Assembly: GCA_029721515.1 (NCBI GenBank)
Contig: CM056558.1
Location: 11,129,240-11,193,239 of the forward strand
Source: Synanceia verrucosa
Taxonomy: Eukaryota > Chordata > Actinopteri > Perciformes > Synanceiidae
DNA: 64,000 nt
Direction: 5' to 3'
Under the pieces are notes generated by a model. That model did not search any database, was not told the origin of the DNA, and saw only the letters and a program-made list of their open reading frames with translations. A program made the translations under genes and the position numbers. Shown piece after piece: positions 49,501-57,900 of this stretch (its first letter is position 1; every line of letters begins with the position of its first letter).

Positions 49501-51343
49501 TGTGGAGGATGAATGTATAGGAGTAGTTCAGAAAGGATCACAGTATCCCATAGCTACAGTTCACTCTTGGCTGTAAGTATCTATTCCCTAAAAAAAAAAA
49601 CTAGGAGAAGAAAAAGAACCAAATTTAAGATTATACAGCATTCCCACTAACTCATTTAATTCAATTATAAAAATTCATTAAAAAGATATTAGGGATAGAC
49701 GCAGTTTAATGAAGCATGTTTACTTGGGGATATTTTTTGTAATGAATTGTTTCTGGACTGATCTCTGCAGTTGGGATGGGAAATGGGAGAGAGGTAAACG
49801 GCAGTGGGGAACCAACAAAAGGAAGAAAGGTGAATGACGAATGTCATCAATAAATGGGTTCAACTGATAAGCACAATTTTTCCACTCAAATTTTAAAAGT
49901 GGGAACCCACAAATCTCAGTGAGAGTTGTGCTAAGATGGTGTCAAAGAAGTTTCATGCGACATCGCTGTACCAATGGTGAGTTGAGTGAAATTGAGCTGA
50001 ACCTTGCAGTGAAGTGAGGCACAAGTTTGACCTCATTGCATCCCCTTTTGACATGGTGCATCATTAGGAGTTATTAGTGTAACGTCAAGCTCAATGATTG
50101 GATTCCCATCTTTCATCTTTCAAACGTTAACAATTCAGTGAAGAGCCTTGTGGAACCAGAATTGCCACAACCAGCAGAAACTCTGATATGGTGACTATCT
50201 TTCCTGCCCCCTGAACAGGATTACTTTCATATGGGTTTGAAATTGCAAACTGTCACCTGGATGTGCATGATATGTTGATGTGTCAGTGTGCCAACAGAGT
50301 ATATGGAACACACATGAGTTTGTACAAACACTTTTTGTTGTGATTTTATATGACACTCTGCTTTTCCTTAATCCACTGAATCCTATAAAGATCACACAGT
50401 AACACATATTAGCAAGGTGATACATGGCAAATAGAAACATGTTGTGGCAGTGTATTAAACATCTTTATAAATCAATACCCCCTGAACATGAATCAATAAT
50501 CCTACATTCACTCCAACATGAGTGTTAAAGTCAGTAAAGCACGTATAGTGAACAGTTGGAGCTAGAGCTTCAACAGTTGGCACCAACAAACCCAATCTGC
50601 AGTGGCTCTTTGATATATTGCACTGCAAACATGCCAAGTTTAGTTTATTCTGAATCCAATTTTCAAACATCTAAAGCAGTGCACCTCTGCTCACATGATT
50701 AAATACTAACATTTACAGGATACAGTTTATGAGATGTGGTTTTGGATGCATAAATCTAGTAATTATGAAACAGCTGAGAGTGATTTAATCAAAGCTAAAT
50801 GTACTATGATTAAAACACATTCAAGCTTTATATTTTTTGAGGTGTGAAATCTGTGTGTGTCTGCCATGAGACAGAACATTTCAGTGAGGAATTTACAAAT
50901 GGATCCAGCTCTGATGCCACTGGGAACAACTGACGCTTTCAAGCAGAAAATCTCAGACAAATCACAATTTACCAACTAATGAAACCACTCAAGATTATCC
51001 CCCATCCGCCTGTGCCCACTGTCCTCAGAGCTGCATTACTTCCGCAAGCACCGCCTGCACTCAGAGGAGAGCTTTGACTTGAGTCACAATTTCACCGTTC
51101 ATGCTATTTCTTAAATAAGACAGCAAACAAAAACATTTTCTAGCAGTGGCTGCCAATGAGCCTGAAACAATACTCAATAATAATAATTCAAAAGGTGCTA
51201 TACTGCCATGAGAACAAATCAGTATGTTTTCAGAGAACACAAACGCATCTGTTTCATATGTACTTACCCTCGGTGGAGTGTACTTGGGCTAGTGTGATGA
51301 GAAACCAGCAGAAGTTGTGTAGTTTCAGCAGGGAGCATGCCAT
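1..51343 (-). CDS. adgrl2: Latrophilin-2-like adhesion GPCR, 5' (N-terminal) part of gene, ten exons, 3' end outside window
   Basis: Seen: ten minus-strand exons with GT-AG borders and matching phases encode one continuous frame of 641 residues. Order: signal peptide (1 to about 24), SUEL-type lectin (about 35-133), KVEQK insert (134-138), olfactomedin domain (139 to about 400), Thr/Pro stalk (406 to about 470), HormR (about 475-540) and the first part of GAIN (541 onward). Family knowledge: latrophilins are neuronal surface receptors of about 1450 residues that bind teneurins and FLRTs and shape synapses; a GPS motif cleaves the receptor before a seven-helix domain. Those parts lie beyond base 1. 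Paralogue choice: DAQLQELRPSEKDS in GAIN and CDPLQ-flanking olfactomedin residues such as IYFMPWTPYRTDTLIEY follow latrophilin-2 rather than latrophilin-1 or -3. Which fish co-orthologue (2a or 2b) cannot be told. No frameshift or stop interrupts the model. Confidence 0.93.
80..2012 (-). other. adgrl2 intron between the 39-nt exon and the partial GAIN exon
   Basis: No gene or exon recognised apart from a tetranucleotide repeat near 186-247 and several A-runs (1369-1383, 1484-1499). Short ORFs on either strand are low-complexity and match no family known to me. Confidence 0.85.
186..247. repeat. (TATC)n microsatellite with TCTG interruptions
   Basis: About seven uninterrupted TATC units, followed by a mixed tract of CTGT and CTAT units. 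It lies about 110 bases inside the intron. Confidence 0.95.
2013..2051 (-). CDS. adgrl2: adgrl2 39-nt exon in GAIN domain
   Basis: The exon encodes exactly 13 residues (603-615), LQKRERTCRAYMK, matching latrophilin-2 LQKREKTCRAYLK in the GAIN helices. It lies in phase 0 on both sides: the donor is GTACTG (2012) and the acceptor AG is at 2053-2052. The acceptor is unusual: a pyrimidine tract CTTTTTCTTTTCT is followed by AATAAAAAAG, so the bases next to the AG are purines. An exon this small is a candidate for regulated skipping, which would keep the frame but remove one Cys. Skipping is inference; inclusion is needed to match the family. Confidence 0.88.
2052..3185 (-). other. adgrl2 intron before the 39-nt exon, hosting a hAT element
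   Basis: A 1.1-kb intron, more than half of which is a single non-autonomous DNA transposon (2178-2819). The remaining sequence shows nothing I can name. Confidence 0.85.
2178..2819. mobile_element. Non-autonomous hAT-like DNA transposon
   Basis: Left end CAGTGTTGTGCATGTTCATT and reverse-complemented right end CAGTGTTGTGCCAGTTCATT match at 18 of 20 bases. The element is flanked by TTTGAATG (2170-2177) and TCTGAATG (2820-2827), an 8-bp target duplication with one mismatch, which is the hAT hallmark. Near the ends are repeated GAAC/GTTC motifs such as GAACTAGTTCATTTT, likely transposase-binding subterminal repeats. No transposase remains in its 642 bases. A short internal stretch (about 2516-2551, TTACCTGATAAAATAAAGG) resembles a tail common in fish repeats. 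Confidence 0.85.
3186..3371 (-). CDS. adgrl2: adgrl2 exon: start of GAIN domain
   Basis: This 186-nt exon (acceptor CTCTTTCCCCCTGCAG, donor GTAACC) has phase 0 on both sides and encodes residues 541-602. It begins IRSGENAANLANELAKHTKG and continues IFAGDVSSSVRLMEQL and DAQLQELRPSEKDSAGRSF. These are the first helices of the GAIN subdomain A. The GAIN domain later places the GPS site for autoproteolysis, which is outside the window. The match to mammalian latrophilin-2 is almost residue for residue. Confidence 0.95.
3372..4085 (-). other. adgrl2 intron between HormR and GAIN exons
   Basis: Unique-looking A+T-rich sequence. I see no repeat or exon beyond the splice signals at each end. Confidence 0.85.
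4086..4189 (-). CDS. adgrl2: adgrl2 exon: second half of HormR motif
   Basis: This 104-nt exon (acceptor CTTGTTTATCTTGTCAG, donor GTTTGT) encodes residues 506-540: GTASYLCVLSTGAWHPKGP, then DLSNCTSHWVNQVAQK. It carries the remaining HormR cysteines, the Trp residues, and the NCT glycosylation sequon. TSHWVNQ is the latrophilin-2 form; latrophilin-1 has TSPWVNQ. The exon enters in phase 1 and ends on a codon boundary. The donor GTTTGT is weaker than the others but fits the phase. Confidence 0.94.
4190..4898 (-). other. adgrl2 intron within the HormR motif
   Basis: A 709-bp intron splitting the HormR coding region. Nothing recognisable inside. Confidence 0.85.
4899..5198 (-). CDS. adgrl2: adgrl2 exon: Thr/Pro-rich stalk and start of HormR motif
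   Basis: This 300-nt exon (acceptor TCTGTTTCTTCACAG, donor GTAAAC) encodes residues 406-505. The first 65 or so are a mucin-like linker: SEVTTSSQPPK, ten Thr in a row (from 5154 down to 5125), WGVANTTTTT, then proline-rich KLPPVIPQTTSPPP. This should be heavily O-glycosylated and extended. From about residue 470 the conserved part begins: FPLPERFCEA, IMWPQTQRGMLVERPCPKGT, which is the first half of the hormone-receptor (HormR) motif with two of its cysteines and a core Trp. Stalk sequence is poorly conserved between paralogues; the Thr run may vary in length because it is coded by repeated ACC/ACA. Phase is 1-1. Confidence 0.94.
6361..6382. repeat. (TA)n microsatellite
   Basis: Eleven TA units without interruption. 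Confidence 0.95.
6716..6767. repeat. (CA)n microsatellite
   Basis: Imperfect at the left, then about 21 uninterrupted CA units. Confidence 0.95.
9189..9252. repeat. (AT)n / (GT)n compound microsatellite
   Basis: Alternating AT with one CAT interruption, ending in a short GT run; among the longest dinucleotide tracts in the window. Confidence 0.95.
15124..15924 (-). CDS. adgrl2: adgrl2 exon: olfactomedin domain
   Basis: One 801-nt exon (acceptor CTTCTCCCATTACTAG, donor GTAAGA) encodes the whole olfactomedin domain, residues 139-405. It starts VFLCPGTL and ends GPPDPAH. Landmarks: C142 and C324 (in NAFMVCGVLY), the expected domain disulfide; [55 protein letters not shown], part of the central calcium-binding region; and YIAAVDYNPRDNQLYVWN. 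The fold is a five-bladed propeller that in latrophilins binds FLRT proteins. The open frame continues upstream into the intron as far as an ATG at 15961; that extension is intronic, because the acceptor and the phase match to KVEQK fit exactly. The exon is symmetric (phase 1-1). Confidence 0.97.
15925..17047 (-). other. adgrl2 intron between the KVEQK microexon and the olfactomedin exon
   Basis: About 1.1 kb. An A+T-rich patch lies at 16475-16525 and purine-rich sequence at 16600-16700. It may hold elements controlling the microexon, but none can be named from sequence. Confidence 0.8.
17048..17062 (-). CDS. adgrl2: adgrl2 15-nt microexon encoding KVEQK (splice site A insert)
   Basis: The minus strand reads a pyrimidine tract, then CTTAAAATAG, then the 15 bases AAGTGGAGCAAAAAG, then the donor GTAAAT. 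With one base carried from the lectin exon and one base left over, it encodes K-V-E-Q-K (134-138) in the hinge between lectin and olfactomedin domains. It is a symmetric phase 1-1 exon, so skipping keeps the frame and changes Y-KVEQK-V-F to Y-I-F. Family knowledge: mammalian latrophilins have this alternative five-residue insert at the same place (splice site A), and it alters teneurin binding. The acceptor has purines close to the AG, as often seen for regulated microexons. Confidence 0.9.
17063..22135 (-). other. adgrl2 5.1-kb intron between lectin part 2 and the microexon
   Basis: Very A+T-rich at 17340-18130, with several poly-A runs; otherwise unique. The (GA)n tract at 22025-22068 lies close to the donor of the lectin exon. 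No additional exon seen. Confidence 0.8.
22025..22068. repeat. (GA)n microsatellite
   Basis: GA repeat with one GACA break, about 70 bases downstream of the lectin-exon donor on the transcribed strand (where it reads as CT). Confidence 0.95.
22136..22245 (-). CDS. adgrl2: adgrl2 exon: lectin domain, second part
   Basis: This 110-nt exon sits between acceptor TTCTCTCCCCATCAG and donor GTAAGT. It is too short to show as a long ORF and was found by reading the minus strand. It encodes residues 98-133: CNNRTQCIVITGSDVF, then [20 protein letters not shown]. C98, C104, C117 and C130 complete the lectin disulfides, and [12 protein letters not shown] is the invariant latrophilin end of the domain. 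The first base completes the Arg codon left by the previous exon; the last base starts a Lys codon (or an Ile codon if the next microexon is skipped). NRT at 100-102 is an N-glycosylation sequon. Confidence 0.95.
25050..26171. mobile_element. Putative DNA transposon with GGGCCTCATTTAT ends (Harbinger-like?)
   Basis: The left end reads GGGGGCCTCATTTATCAAAA and the right end, reverse-complemented, GGAGCCTCATTTATAATTG: a short inverted repeat of about 14 bases. GGGCCTCATTTATnAA ends are common in fish PIF/Harbinger-type non-autonomous elements. I could not see a convincing target duplication and there is no transposase frame, so family and exact borders are uncertain. Confidence 0.5.
28710..29497. 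mobile_element. Non-autonomous hAT-like DNA transposon
   Basis: Left end TAGAGATGCACCAATCC and reverse-complemented right end TAAAGATGCACCGATCC match at 15 of 17. Flanks are GTAAAGTA (28702-28709) and GTCAAGTA (29498-29505), an 8-bp duplication with one mismatch. The right subterminal region is rich in ATCGG/CCGAT repeats. It is 788 bases long. The 106-codon frame at 29071-29391 is not recognisable as transposase, so this is an internally deleted copy. Confidence 0.85.
30934..30959. repeat. Poly-A tract
   Basis: Long uninterrupted A-run on the plus strand; no recognised retroelement immediately upstream. Confidence 0.9.
33937..34150 (-). CDS. adgrl2: adgrl2 exon: SUEL/rhamnose-binding lectin domain, first part
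   Basis: This 214-nt exon follows a good acceptor (TTCTCTTCTCCCTCAG) and ends at a GTAAAA donor (33936). It encodes residues 26-97. Recognisable lectin blocks are FGLVRRELSCEGYPIDLRCP, then [20 protein letters not shown] and PFQMENINCYLPDAYKIMSQ. Cysteines C43, C52, C73 and C85 fit the disulfide pattern of the galactose/rhamnose-binding lectin fold. The block is nearly identical to mammalian latrophilin-2. In this family the domain binds teneurins rather than acting mainly as a sugar lectin. It enters in phase 1 and leaves in phase 2 (AG of an Arg codon). Confidence 0.95.
35622..35724. repeat. (CT)n followed by (TA)n microsatellite
   Basis: About 11 CT units run into a TA-rich tract with CA and TATG interruptions. 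Confidence 0.95.
37602..37635. repeat. Perfect 15-bp inverted repeat with 4-base loop
   Basis: Arm ctatcttgtgacatg (37602-37616), spacer gtga, arm catgtcacaagatag (37621-37635). The arms are exactly complementary, so either strand could fold into a tight hairpin. Confidence 0.9.
39646..39693. repeat. (GT)n microsatellite
   Basis: GT repeat with a single GCGT interruption. Confidence 0.95.
40536..40583. repeat. (GT)n microsatellite
   Basis: About 18 uninterrupted GT units and a short imperfect extension (GCATGTGTGT), 0.9 kb from the previous GT tract. Confidence 0.95.
41057..41490 (+). mobile_element. Probable DNA-transposon relic with Myb/SANT-like coding start
   Basis: An ATG at 41307 starts a short plus-strand frame, MASKKSATHFWTDEETEF, followed by IIYCCL and a stop at 41379-41381. 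W-T-D-E-E-T-x-F is the start of the Myb/SANT-like DNA-binding domain found in PIF/Harbinger-type transposons and in genes derived from them. The surrounding 0.4 kb is richer in CpG than its flanks. Possible imperfect inverted ends: CACTGCGTGCACGTGG on the left and, reverse-complemented, CACTGCGGTCACATGG on the right. It is a deleted or decayed copy. Borders and class are uncertain. Confidence 0.45.
42328..42565 (+). repeat. Old dispersed fish repeat (GGAGGAAGCCGGAGTACCC type)
   Basis: The segment has the wording of a repeat found in many copies across fish genomes: CTATCCCAGCTG, GTCGCCACCTCATCACAGGG, ATTCACACCTAGGGTCAATT, GGAGGAAGCCGGAGTACCCG, GAACATGCAAACTCCACACA. I recognise it from memory as a common repeat but am unsure which class it belongs to. 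The copy is truncated and diverged. Confidence 0.65.
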
Positions 51344-51442
51344 GGCTCCCGGTGTCGATGTTTTGTGTTGTGATGAAAAAGGTTCTGATTAAAAAAGTCC
51401 AAGCCAACTGGTCTCAGAGATGCTCATCATTGATCCTCACAC
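51268..51442 (-). CDS. adgrl2: adgrl2 start exon: 5' UTR end plus signal peptide
   Basis: The exon runs from an acceptor (pyrimidine tract then CTCCACAG, ending at 51443) to a GTAAGT donor at 51267. Bases 51344-51442 are 5' UTR; coding starts at ATG 51343-51341 in a strong context (GCCATGG). An in-frame TAA at 51391-51389 with no later in-frame ATG fixes this start. The 25 complete codons read MACSLLKLHN, then the hydrophobic core FCWFLITLA, then QVHSTE: a typical secretory signal peptide. The last base is the first base of a Gly codon finished in the lectin exon, giving the join EG-FSRAALPFG, which is also how human latrophilin-2 reads. The signal peptide sequence itself is not conserved with mammals, as usual. 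An upstream ORF in the UTR is listed separately. Confidence 0.88.
51389..51430 (-). promoter_or_regulatory. Upstream ORF of 13 codons in the adgrl2 5' UTR
   Basis: Two consecutive ATGs at 51430-51425 open a reading frame, MMSISETSWLGLF, that ends at TAA 51391-51389, 45 nt before the receptor ATG and in the same frame. The first ATG has a weak context; the second has A at -3. Seen in sequence; that it lowers or tunes translation is inference. Confidence 0.5.
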
Positions 51443-54325
51443 CTGTGGAGCAGAGACCAAGAGAGATGTTCAGTTCAGGGATGAAATATATTCCATGTGG
51501 TGAGCTCTGTCCATGTGTGATTTCACAGAGGAATTCACCCTGTCACAGTCTTGCCAAAAGGCACTTGATTCTGCATTTATATTCCACTGCAGAAATGTGA
51601 CAAACTTTAAGCTGTGAAATGCTACAAACCCACGCAAAGCCACTGAAATAAGCCCAGAAGGTCAATAATCCTGGGAAGGGAAATCCCTTAATGGCTGCTG
51701 AATGCTAACCATTTCACAGACATGGAGGGGCGGGACGGGACCAATGCTGTCATCAAACAGATAAGCCCCATCGCCTCCTGATACTAACCTTATCAGGGCT
51801 GTGTCAGACTACACTTTCTGTACCTACCACAAAGAATATAATGATACCTTTCTGAGCATTTCTATTTTTTTTTTTTAATTATGTAAGATTTTAATTTTCC
51901 CATACCACAAAGTGTCATATAAGTGACTTTGACTGAAATGATGTTGACTGATTTCACCATGTGCTGAGACTTCTCATTGCCAAAATTCACATTATGGTGA
52001 AAAAAATCTTCCCATAAACTGAAATCTGAAATCAGCCTTACAGTAAAAAAAATCTTCCCACTCTCCAAAGAGTTGCATCAGGAACTGACCAACTGTAAAC
52101 TGACAAGGCATCAAAACTCTAAAACCACATAGCGGAAATGTTAAATTAACTGACAGTAACATTAAATGCTAAAAATATCCATGGTAATAGCTTTGTGAAC
52201 ATTAGCCAAAAAGCTTTTCATCCTGGCATATTGCATTAGCTTCGTCAGCGTCAGACTAACAAATGGAAAAACTACTTTATAAGAGAGGTGGATATATACT
52301 ATACCTTGTTTGTTCAAATTTAGTACCTTAGTTATTTATATAACACCTACATGGCCAATCAAACATCCATATGATTTTTTTATGTATGAATTTCCTACTA
52401 GTGGTTTTTCACTTCTGCATCAGCAGAGGCTCAAATGTAACAATACCTCTGTTTGATTGATGTCCTGTGACTCTTTCCACCCCCGTGCCCTAGCCAAACA
52501 AACAAATAAAGAAACACTACCAAGCAAATGGTCATTTTTCTCTGTGGCTGGCTACAAACCACCTTATCTCCCCAGCAGCCCCCTCCCTCTCTTCAAATCA
52601 GAATTCCTCTCTCCAACTCATCCATACCTGTCCCTCTAGTTCTAGTCTGTTTGAATGTTTGTTTTTGCTCTCTTTCACAACAAAAGCAAATGGTCTCCTC
52701 CCTGTCATGGATACAGTGCTCGAGCGGTGTAGGGCGAAACCTAATGCCTACCTGCGCGCCCAGGCAGGCGTTTCATGCTACTAACGGCTCCCTTTTGTCT
52801 GTGTGTTTACACTGCTGGGCTACTCCTCACGTCCTCTCACTCCCATGAACCATTAGCACATTCACCATGGGATATGGCATCACTCTGACAACAAGGCACA
52901 CAGGACCCTATTAGAAACAGTTTTTTTGTCTTATTTTTGAGCACATTCAAAAACAACATGCCATTTTCTTGTGTGTATACAGCCTGCAATTGTTTGTTAA
53001 GATTCAAGGAAGAGAGTGTTATCTGCAATAATAGCAGCTAACAAGAGAACTGAAAAGACGATGAGGAATTCTGTTTGTCATGTGTAGTCAGAGCTGCACA
53101 TATCAGCTTCGCCTGGCTCCTCCACCCTGGAGAATATCAACGGCCTGAAGAGTCTTTGATCTATTTTGTCTGAGTTCTCAGACACCATAATAATTCATCA
53201 CAGGGAAAACATGCGGCGCGGACACATTAGCCAACAAAGTTATAATTAAGCCTGCCATAATCAGCTCATTGAATATGACATTACGTCTCACCTGAGACCT
53301 CTAATTTTAGAGTCATTTTAAAGAGGTTAACAGGAGCAGGGTACATGCAGCCACAGTTTTCTGTGGTACAATGTGCAATCATGAGACTCGACAAATGAAA
53401 GTAGATCACGGAGACCAAACATGTTCGCCAATAAAACCCTAACCCTTGTCTTTTAACTGATCAGAGCTTGTGGCGCCAAATAAGTTAATCAGGCAAGTGG
53501 CTACAACTAATCAGCCTACGCTAGAGGTCCATACAGTAGCTATAGTGAGGCTTTAAGCAGATTAATCCACAATAAAGCTGTATAAAGTGAGCATAAACTG
53601 TAGGCTCATCCGTACACACACAAAGAATTACTGGTTTGTCCATTTTGTAAAGCCAGCAATACTTATATCACACACTACACATACATGTGAGTGATATCAA
53701 TAATAATGTAATAATAATAACATTTAAACATTATATTGTCATTCCCAAAATAATTAACACAGTTTAAAAAAATCCCCAAAAATAAGTTGACCAAAGTAAC
53801 ATTATACACAGATGAACAGGAAATATGGAAATATAATATAGTTGCAAAATGGAGATACATCTTTGTGGAGATAATTCTTTTTAGCACCAGGTTATAACAA
53901 AGCATATTCCCACAGCAGGCACTATCACTTAAGATGTTAGTCGTAGCATTAAATTTGTTTGACTGTCACTCAAAAATATTAGTTTTATTTTCCCACTATC
54001 CCTAGCCTTGTCACTCTTTTATCAAATATAGTCCCACTTTGCATGTGGTTCACTCTGTGACCTCTGTGGTGCGTGCACAGAATCAAAACTCAGACACGAT
54101 GGGATCCACCTGCCAAGTACAATTTCAAGGACTGATGCTGCGCTTGCTTGGCTTGCACCCTTGACACAAGTAAAACAACTTGATTGTGGTCTTTACATGG
54201 TAGTTGCAATAATAATAATTACTCTTTTTTAATTATTAGGGTAATTAATAATTACTCCTAGTCCAATGATTAGAGTGCACATTGATTGTTTATGCAAAAA
54301 CTAAAGCAAAATTATTAACACAAGG

Positions 54326-54929
54326 TAGAGCTATGCGATATTTCAATACATATCGTAGTGCGTATAAGCCTCTGTTGTTTATGTCATAATTTTAACATGT
54401 AGCTACTTGGTTAGCTCCATTGCTACACTAACGTTAACATTACTCTGGTTGTGGTTTAGATACGCCATATAAAGCACAACTCAACATCAGAATGACTGCT
54501 GGATAATTCAAATATATCATACGAGTTCAAAACATCTCATTCATTTTATGAAGCACAGACATAATGGTATGAAGGCTACTGCAACTGCAGCGAACGCAAT
54601 AGTGAGTGACAACGAGTGATAAGGATGTAATACATATGCCACGCCGATACGTAGCGCTGCAAAGAAACTTAGAGAGACCCACGAAAAAAAAAACAAAAGA
54701 ATGCAATGAGCATGCGCATGTTGTCCAGAATAAAAGCATATTGGGGATATTACACTGATTACACCACAGAGGAGATGGAGGAGAGCACAACGGAAAGTGA
54801 AAATAACTTAACTAGTAACGTTACATCAGAAAAAAAAAAATACTATATCGTATACATATATATCTCATTATCGGGATATAAAATTGGCTATACTGGGATG
54901 TACAATTTTGTCCATATCGCAGAGCTCTA
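54326..54929. mobile_element. Non-autonomous hAT-like DNA transposon
   Basis: Left end TAGAGCTATGCGATAT and reverse-complemented right end TAGAGCTCTGCGATAT match at 15 of 16. Flanks ACACAAGG (54318-54325) and ACACAGGG (54930-54937) form an 8-bp duplication with one mismatch. Inside, the plus strand has a short frame with MEESTTESENNLTSN before an A-run, possibly the remains of a transposase start. Length 604 bases; non-autonomous. Confidence 0.85.
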
Positions 54930-57900
54930 ACACAGGGTAGCACTTTATTCCGTAGTTTTGAAAATTATATACCACAGACCCAAGTGCAACATGAATAACA
55001 TCTGGAACAGGTTAAAAGTGTGAATTTCTTTGGTGGCTGCCTGTGCTTGTGTTTACATATGTAAACAAACTATTAGAAGGCTCAACCAGAGATAACAGCT
55101 TTGAATCAATAAGATGATTCTTGCTTCCCTGTCAGCATTGCTTAGTGTAAAAAGAGTGCTCAACAGACCTCCTGCATCAGAATATGGAGACAAAGACAAA
55201 ATACCTTTAAGCAGATTTGCCTCCAAGGCAGTCGACACCTCCTGCTATGAAAAACCACGCAAAAGGTAAATCCCTAGTATATGGGGATGGGTGGTCTGTA
55301 AATCGACGATAGCAATCCTATACTTTAATATATTTTGTATCCTGCTGTGAGTGTTTAACATGCTGAGACACCAAAGGCACAGACTGAAGGGAGACTGCCA
55401 TTCTCATTAAACGTGTTGAGGTCTCCCCTCTCAGCTGGGGGTTTCTTTTCTCTCTACGCCGTCAAAACAGAAACCGGCGGCGATTGTAAGTTGGCTGTTT
55501 TCTTAAATGGCCCTCGACTAGGGTTTGATCATGGAATGGGTGATAGCATCTACAACTGTGTGTTGTTGTACTGGGTTTTGGAGTTTAATAGGGGAGGGGG
55601 ATAGGGGGATGATAAAGAGTATCATGATCAACATGGCCGCTTCCAATCCACCACACGGAATGAAGGCAATTTTCTGTGATTGTTAAGCACAGATTGCGAC
55701 AATGTCAACAGGCATCGCACGGTTCTGGCTAAATATTAAGTCATTGCAGACATGTGTTTAAGTACTCTGAGAAATGGAGAAGCCACAGGGGCATGGGCCC
55801 AGAGGCTTTCAGCATATGTGTACTTGATATACGTATAATACAACAGAGTGCTTTATAATCGACAACTGAGTGACAAAATTGTGAATTGCAGGATCCCAAC
55901 TGGCCTTCTCTTAAGAAAAAAAATAAAAGGCTTAGTAACTGGTAGGAAGGGGGTTATTAGAGGAGAGGGGAGGAGGACTGATTGAAAAGGACAGTTTGAA
56001 ATTTGAATGCAGCGGGGGTCTGAAAACAAGAGGCAGATGTCAAAGAATGCCAGGCTCCTTAAACAAAGCTCCTGGTTGTCCCTCTCTGGCTGTTAGAGGG
56101 CCACAGGAGAATAGAGGAAGAGTTGGGCCATTCAAAAAAAACGAGGTCGGGGAGAATGGAGGGGGGACCAAGAATAAAGAACCTGAGCGGGGGAGGGGGG
56201 TCGAGTTACAATGAAAGATTGACAGCTTGCAAGTCTTGCTTGACCCTTGAATTAGCCCCTGTGCTTTCAACAAACCTCAAGAAAGAGTTGGGATGTTAAT
56301 TGTCACGGAACATCACAGGGATGCAAAGGAAGGGAAATATGGGGCCGGAGATTCACTGAAATGTAAATCAGAACCAACAGACCACCACGTGTTGAATGGA
56401 GGGAGCGTATTTGGTTTCTATTGGGTTTTCCCAACAGCATCCTCATACATGAATTCATATATACTATAAGACACATCTTATCTCTGTTCATCGTGCACAC
56501 TTTGAGGGAAAACTGAGATACCTGGGGACATAGGACTCAGTCACAGAACACTCAGCTGTGGAGGAAATATATTCCTAAAAGAGATTGTGTTCCTGCTTTG
56601 ACCCTGGTGAAGATGTACAATTTGCAAGCGTAAATCAGAAAAGTCGCACTTCAGAGGGGAGAGATTGGGCTGGTGATCAGACGAATCTGGAGCCTGTCTG
56701 TCAGATGTGGGGCAGGGAGGAATCAGAGACTGACCAGAATGATTGAGAGCAGCATAGGGCCAGAGAAGCTGAATGACGCCCAGACAACAAACATTGTGTG
56801 ACTGCTGGTGCTCCAAACGTAGCCCCTGACCCTGTCAGCAGCTCAGACAGAGAAATACCAGGTCAAACATGTATGCAGCATAACTGAACTGCTCGGCTAG
56901 TTGTGGGGGAGGTAAAGGAGGGTGAAAAGGAGACAAAGCAAAGAATGAGAGTTTTTCTAGCAGTGATGAAGGCCAGCTGATGTCGTTGTCATGATACAAA
57001 CAAAAGATGAAATGAAATAAAAATAAAGCTGTCACATTTTGTCAGAATATCATATGCAAAAAAGAAAACCCTTGATAGTACAAATATATTATGGCCAGAT
57101 GTCTGATTAGGATGGACCCTTGCAGTGCCACTATTGCAGACTCACTTGATCACGTTATCATTTTCACTTATTTCCTAACAAATATCATCATCTGAGAGTA
57201 CATAAAAACAATTGTTTTGAGTGGATCACAACATTTGGGTTAAATGAGTCATTACCTAGCTGTTATGCAAGCCACACTTCATGAGAAAGTACAGTAGCAT
57301 GCAAGAGAACCGGAGCGTGTGATATAAGCGTGCTTGTCATACTCATTGCTCTTAGTGTTTGCACCATTGATCATTTTTATGAGCCACTCAATTAATCGAT
57401 TAGAGTACTCCCCACTGGTCAGGACATATGGCTACTAAATAAAGCAATCATAAACCAAACGCTGGAACACTCCAACTCATCAATATATTTATGGAAACAA
57501 AAATGGAGGCTTTGTCAAAAACAAGATCATGAGATGGAAAAAAATATATTTCAGGTGTAGCTTAAAATATGAGGAACCCATCAGTGAGTATTCCCTACTT
57601 TAAAAATGTCAGTATACTACATAATGTGTATACAGTGTTAAATATATAAAATGCTATTTTTCAACTGTATGCCAAGGCGCTTAGTGCTACTTTGCCCCCT
57701 GCCTGAATATATATTAAATCCATAGTCTCATAATCACTTTAGCAATGCAACAAAAATCCTATTAACGCTGAAAGATACCTACACCTGTCTGTCCACATGG
57801 ATTATAGCCAGATGATTTTCCACAGTAACAAAGTTTTAATACAGGTTCCATAGGTTTTTAGGTGTAATTTTGATGTTTTACTGGGAAGTGAAGTGGATTA

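Larger units (their letters stand above)
34151..51267 (-). other. adgrl2 first coding intron, 17.1 kb
   Basis: The largest intron. It holds microsatellites (35622-35724, 39646-39693, 40536-40583), a perfect inverted repeat (37602-37635), a Myb/SANT-bearing transposon relic (about 41057-41490), and an old dispersed repeat (42328-42565). The 168-codon frame at 46030-46536 has no recognisable domain. No other exon found. Confidence 0.8.
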
